This document shows, piece by piece, positions 60,401 through 64,000 of a stretch of DNA of 64,000 bases. The stretch is taken from NCBI RefSeq assembly GCF_041146795.1, contig NC_135174.1, positions 20,206,878-20,270,877 of the forward strand. Reading direction: 5' to 3'. The DNA is from Maylandia zebra (lineage: Eukaryota > Chordata > Actinopteri > Cichliformes > Cichlidae). Every line of letters starts with the position of its first letter. Position 1 is the first letter of the stretch. Made by a program: the position numbers and the translations under genes. The notes under the pieces were generated by a model. That model was given only the letters and a program-made list of their open reading frames with translations, was not told where the DNA came from and searched no databases.

Positions 60401-62502
60401 GCTGTGTAGAAGAAAGCAGCTTAAATGTTATTCTGCTCTAATCAAAGGGGCTCTAATCAAACCACGAGTTTAAGAAGATTAATTTTACGCATAATGAAAC
60501 ACAACCTTTAAACCTGCTGGTGAGTGCTTTTCTTTTTCTTCTTTATTTTATTTAATCTTTAACAGGCTTATTATTTCTCCATTCTTCTATTTGCATGCCA
60601 CTCTTTATTGTAGTTTTTTCATGCTGAGCATAGAAGTGAGACCGGTTGCAATATTAGGGCCATTGTAGGTAAAAATAGTCATTATTATTATTAAAGCACT
60701 CAGGTACAAAAGGATAATAAACTCAGGCAAAAAAGTAATTTCCAAGAATAAGGTTATGAATAAAATAAAATAAAAACAGGGCAATTTACAGAGGAAAAGT
60801 CAAGAAAAACATTCTCTGAAAAAATATTCTGTATTTATTTATTTTTTCTGTTAATTTCCAAAATTGTATTATTTTGCTTAAAGTCCACAGACAATGAACT
60901 GAAGCAAAGTTGTAAAGAAGAAAATCCTCCAAAAATGTGAGATAATGATTCATTTGTATAGAAAATGAAAATTATGGCTTGATAAAGGCACGGCACTTAT
61001 CTTAGACAGCAGTCTAAGCAAATAAGCCCAGATTTCCCTCACCCTAGCCACTTCCTCCTGCCCATCTAGGGGTATTAAGCCCAGAAAACCTCACCTAGGA
61101 GGTGTCCGGGAGGCATCCTAGTCTGCCCAAACCACCTCAACCGGCTCCCTTTGATGTGGAGGTGCTGCGGCTCTATTCCAAATCCCTGTTGAATGATCAA
61201 GCTCCTCACCAACCCTGAGAGAAAGCTCAGATGGCAGCCCTGGCATTGTCCAACACTAATCAGAATTAAGTCCGACTTACACTTGGTCAGCATTCTGGTG
61301 GAGTGCTGGAGAGGGTTTCACCAAGGGACTCTAAGAAGGCTGGGCCCTCTGAACTGTCATTTGGCATATAGGCACAAACAACGGTCTGGATCTAATCTAA
61401 ACCCCAAAACACAGGCAGCAAAAAACAGGGATACAAGTATAAAAAACAACATTAAGCCTGACCATAGCTTCTCACCGAAACTCCAGAATGGAACAGAGTC
61501 AAACCCCTCAGTGAGAAGGAAACTGGTTCCATACCCCAAGTTGTACGTTGAGTGAGTCAGACTATATCTATATCAGCTTGGACTCGTCCCTCATAAGTGA
61601 GGTGATATTGAATCTACCACAAACCAGTTTTGGAAGCCAGGGATCAGAGTACCAGGACCTCTGCTCTGACTGCCAGTCAATCCACTAAGCACTGAACACC
61701 TCCTGTGGGCCCCTCCTGTGGGTGGTCAACAGGAGGATGGACCTATGTTGCTTTTTCAAGCTGACACCAGCTGGGCCCCATTGTCTTAAGGCCTGGCCAT
61801 CAGACAATTGTCCTCGAGACTGTACCCCAGGCCTGGCTCCAGGGTAAGACCCCTGGAAGTGCATCTCTACTTCATCTCTTGTTTCAGCAACTACACACAA
61901 GCTTGATAAGATCATTATCACTATCATTATTAGACTAATTGTGACACACTCTTTCTGTTTTTGAAGCCTTGTTGTATGTAACACAATGGATTTTATTTTA
62001 CAGTTTAACACCAGTTTGCCTGTGAGGGTACTGCTGATGTGCTGGGGCCCATATGTCATCATGTGTGTCTATGCCTGCTTTGACAATGTGAAGCTCATCT
62101 CTCCAAAGCTAAGAATGGTATGTATTTATTTTGTTTTTTGCAACCTAACACTATGTGAAAATGAAACAGTTAAACACCTCTTTCTTCTTCTTATTGTTGA
62201 CTTTTAGTTTAACAGTTTCTTAGTTGCAGTTTCAGTCATCATTCTTGTGACTTATTCCACAAGCAAGACAATGAAAGGAGTCAATCATTTTAATGTCACA
62301 CTTGCCATAGTATGTGAGACAACTTAAACCTTTGCTTTTTTGTGTGCCTTTTCCCTTGTAGATGCTTCCAGTTATTGCAAAGACAAATCCTATATTTAAC
62401 GCTCTCCTCTACTCATTTGGAAATGAGTTCTACCGAGGGGGAGTTTGGAATTTCCTCACTGGACAGAAGATTGTTGAACCAGATATTAAGAAGTCAAAGT
62501 AA
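57273..62502 (+). CDS. rgr: Retinal G-protein-coupled receptor (RPE-retinal opsin)
   Basis: Non-visual opsin of RPE and Mueller cells that binds all-trans-retinal and helps regenerate 11-cis-retinal in light. Seven coding exons: 57273-57348, 57669-57825, 59322-59443, 59878-60031, 60167-60284, 62004-62117, 62362-62502, giving 293 residues (human 291), all in phase. Lys254 in VIAKTNPIFNALLYSFGNE is the Schiff-base lysine. Cys87 can pair with Cys160 or 161 (TCCTLDYTKGD). The residue three after Cys87, where visual pigments carry the Glu counterion, is His90, as in other RGRs. Helix 3 ends WDRYHQYC, so Asp stands where human RGR has Gly. A G31 run lies in intron 1, and intron 5 holds old repeats. 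AATAAA is at 62592-62597. Confidence 0.97.
57455..57485. repeat. G31 homopolymer in rgr intron 1
   Basis: Thirty-one consecutive G, 106 bases after exon 1 and 183 before exon 2. On the transcribed RNA it would be a G run able to form a quadruplex near both splice sites. Length may be a sequencing or assembly artefact. Confidence 0.95.
61045..61200 (-). mobile_element. LINE-like fragment (C-terminal end)
   Basis: The minus strand encodes SRLRWFGQTRMPPGHLLGEV, the familiar C-terminal signature of a fish non-LTR element. Short and degenerate; in rgr intron 5. Confidence 0.55.
61201..61900. repeat. Unclassified degenerate repeat in rgr intron 5
   Basis: More GC-rich than the flanks. From memory, parts (for example CAGGCCTGGCTCCAGG at 61829-61844) resemble a repeat common in fish genomes. 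Class not determined; no intact frame. Confidence 0.35.
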
Positions 62503-63504
62503 AAGAAAACCCAGTAAAATCGGGCAAAAATCCAAGATCATCAACTGCTTTCATGATAGGTTCCTCATTCAAACGTAGTAGGATGTTTTGAAATAAACAT
62601 TGCCAGGTCAGAGATGTACAGTTGTGTTATTTTCATATTTCATATTTGTACAGTACATGACATTACAGGACGGTCTGTTTGCTTGGAGCCACCATACCTC
62701 ATGTTGGACTTAGCTCAATCAACAAAAAAACATGCTGCAGGTAATCTGACCATTTTAAATGTTCATGCATTCTTTCTTTCAGCAGCTTGACTTTAACCTG
62801 CACTGCTCAAGCATCCACATGAATCCAGTGACAATAAACACAGATGTTGCTCCTCTTCTGCTGTTTGCGCTTTCTATTTTAATCCGATTAATGGAGATGC
62901 TTGTAAGCAAGAAGCCTAATTGCTGTAAGCAGAAATGTGCCTTTTATCACATGTCAGTGTCAAATCTAAAGTATTTTAATAAGCAGATTATTTAATAGTG
63001 GTTTTGTTTTGTAGACAGCTAAATAATACAGCCCCTCTGTACAGTGAGGAAATATTTACTGTGTTAAGCCCGTTGCGCAATTAAGCTCCTTCTTAGGCGA
63101 CGTGGACTTAATCTCATTTCAGGTACTTGTCTAAATTAGGAAATGCATACACTAAACTACACAGAGTTTGGTAGCGTTTTGTCTTCATTTCATATTAACT
63201 TACACTGAGCTAAATTTGATGACATATTCAGTTATATTTAAACATATTTAACAATTTTGTTTTTACTTTTCAGTGCGCCGAATAGTTCTAAAACAAATGC
63301 TGTAGTTTTTTTAGTAAATAGGCAAACGTTTGCATTTTCTGTCTGCATGCACATGAATAGATGCTTCAGAGCAGGAACACAGTTACCCTTAAGCTATATT
63401 GGCTTAGCAATTTCATAATACCAGCAATGAAATGTCTTTGTGGGTTGAGTTACTAAGCCACGTATATTCCAAAGATCACCACAGAAGGGGCACATACTGT
63501 AGAG
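62503..63504. other. rgr 3'UTR and flank, no gene seen
   Basis: rgr 3'UTR to a likely AATAAA at 62592-62597, then AT-rich intergenic sequence with short open frames only. Confidence 0.4.
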
Positions 63505-63954
63505 CAGGGCTGTCAAACATAAGGCCTGGGGGCCAGATTTGGCTCATGGAGGACTCTATTCCGGCCCACTTGATGACTTTGGAAAATGTGAAGGAGGGCA
63601 TAGATTTTGGATTTTTAACTGTTTTACAGTTTTTCCTACTAATAAGGAACCTCCTTTACTGTCATTCATACTACATCAAAGTAATTAAGTAATAGATAAA
63701 CAATAACAAAACACAAAAAAACGGTTTTATCGCAATCTACTAAAGAAATTTATGTTAAGCTTTAGAGTAAATTTAGATTTAGCTTTTTCTGTCATTTTAG
63801 ACATGCTCACAGATGTCAGCATTTCTTTATTGTGTAGAAAAACTTGAGTTGTACTGCTGAAATTGCACTTCTTTTTCTTGGATTAAATTGGATTAAATGT
63901 CTATATAAACTTCTTTACACTGACAAATAGAGGGGTTTCCCTGCTTCGGCCCAC
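63505..63954 (+). mobile_element. hAT-like non-autonomous repeat (tentative)
   Basis: The left edge CAGGGCTGTCAAACATAAGG followed by CCTGGGGGCCAGATTTGGCT matches, from memory, the ends of common fish hAT-type elements. A GGCCCAC motif recurs near 63945. No transposase. The right terminus is unclear because another repeat adjoins it. Confidence 0.45.
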
Positions 63955-64000
63955 TTCAATTCAATTCAATTTTATTTATATAACGCCAAATCACAACAAA
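63955..64000 (+). repeat. Start of a common teleost repeat, cut by the window edge
   Basis: AATTCAATTCAATTTTATTT then ATAACGCCAAATCACAACAA is the start of a very common teleost interspersed repeat, from memory. Its family is not determined. Confidence 0.5.

Overview
The window is vertebrate nuclear DNA, from a teleost fish. The evidence is long genes split by GT-AG introns, coding sequence that aligns from memory with known vertebrate proteins, and a repeat load typical of teleosts: Tc1-like elements, a piggyBac element, a Tc1/mariner-superfamily element, L2/CR1-like and RTE-like LINEs, and tRNA-like SINEs. Some repeats resemble ones I recall from cichlids and other percomorphs, but I cannot fix the species.

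Layout, left to right. 1-8690 holds no gene I can support; it may contain 3'UTRs and carries one unclassified transposon-like repeat (about 6470-7000). chst3 (chondroitin 6-O-sulfotransferase) is on the minus strand at 8691-10130. A 5 kb gap follows, with a candidate chst3 promoter near 13.4-13.7 kb. ghitm (mitochondrial inner-membrane BI-1 family protein) is on the plus strand at 15565-20146, behind a promoter with a Staf/ZNF143-type motif. cdhr1 (photoreceptor cadherin, 17 coding exons) is on the plus strand at 24275-38022, and two Tc1-like elements sit in its introns. 39.5-45.0 kb is a block of mobile DNA: an internally deleted piggyBac, an RTE-like LINE split by a mariner-superfamily insertion, and an L2/CR1-like LINE. 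lrit2 (46480-48581) and lrit1 (50149-52815) are tandem paralogues on the minus strand. rgr (retinal G-protein-coupled receptor) is on the plus strand at 57273-62502. A hAT-like repeat and another common repeat close the window.

The order and orientation ghitm(+), cdhr1(+), lrit2(-), lrit1(-), rgr(+) match the human 10q23 block as I remember it. Four neighbouring genes serve the retina: cdhr1 at the base of photoreceptor outer segments, lrit1 and lrit2 as retinal leucine-rich-repeat membrane proteins, and rgr as a retinal-binding opsin of RPE and Mueller cells.

The most interesting observations are: two alternative last exons of cdhr1 that are diverged tandem copies of one transmembrane exon; a perfect CTCF core between the divergent genes lrit1 and rgr; an L2-like LINE whose long open frame has lost exactly the block with the YxDD catalytic box; and a 31-base G run in rgr intron 1. 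I saw no new kind of biological system. Exon coordinates come from reading splice signals and codon phase by eye.
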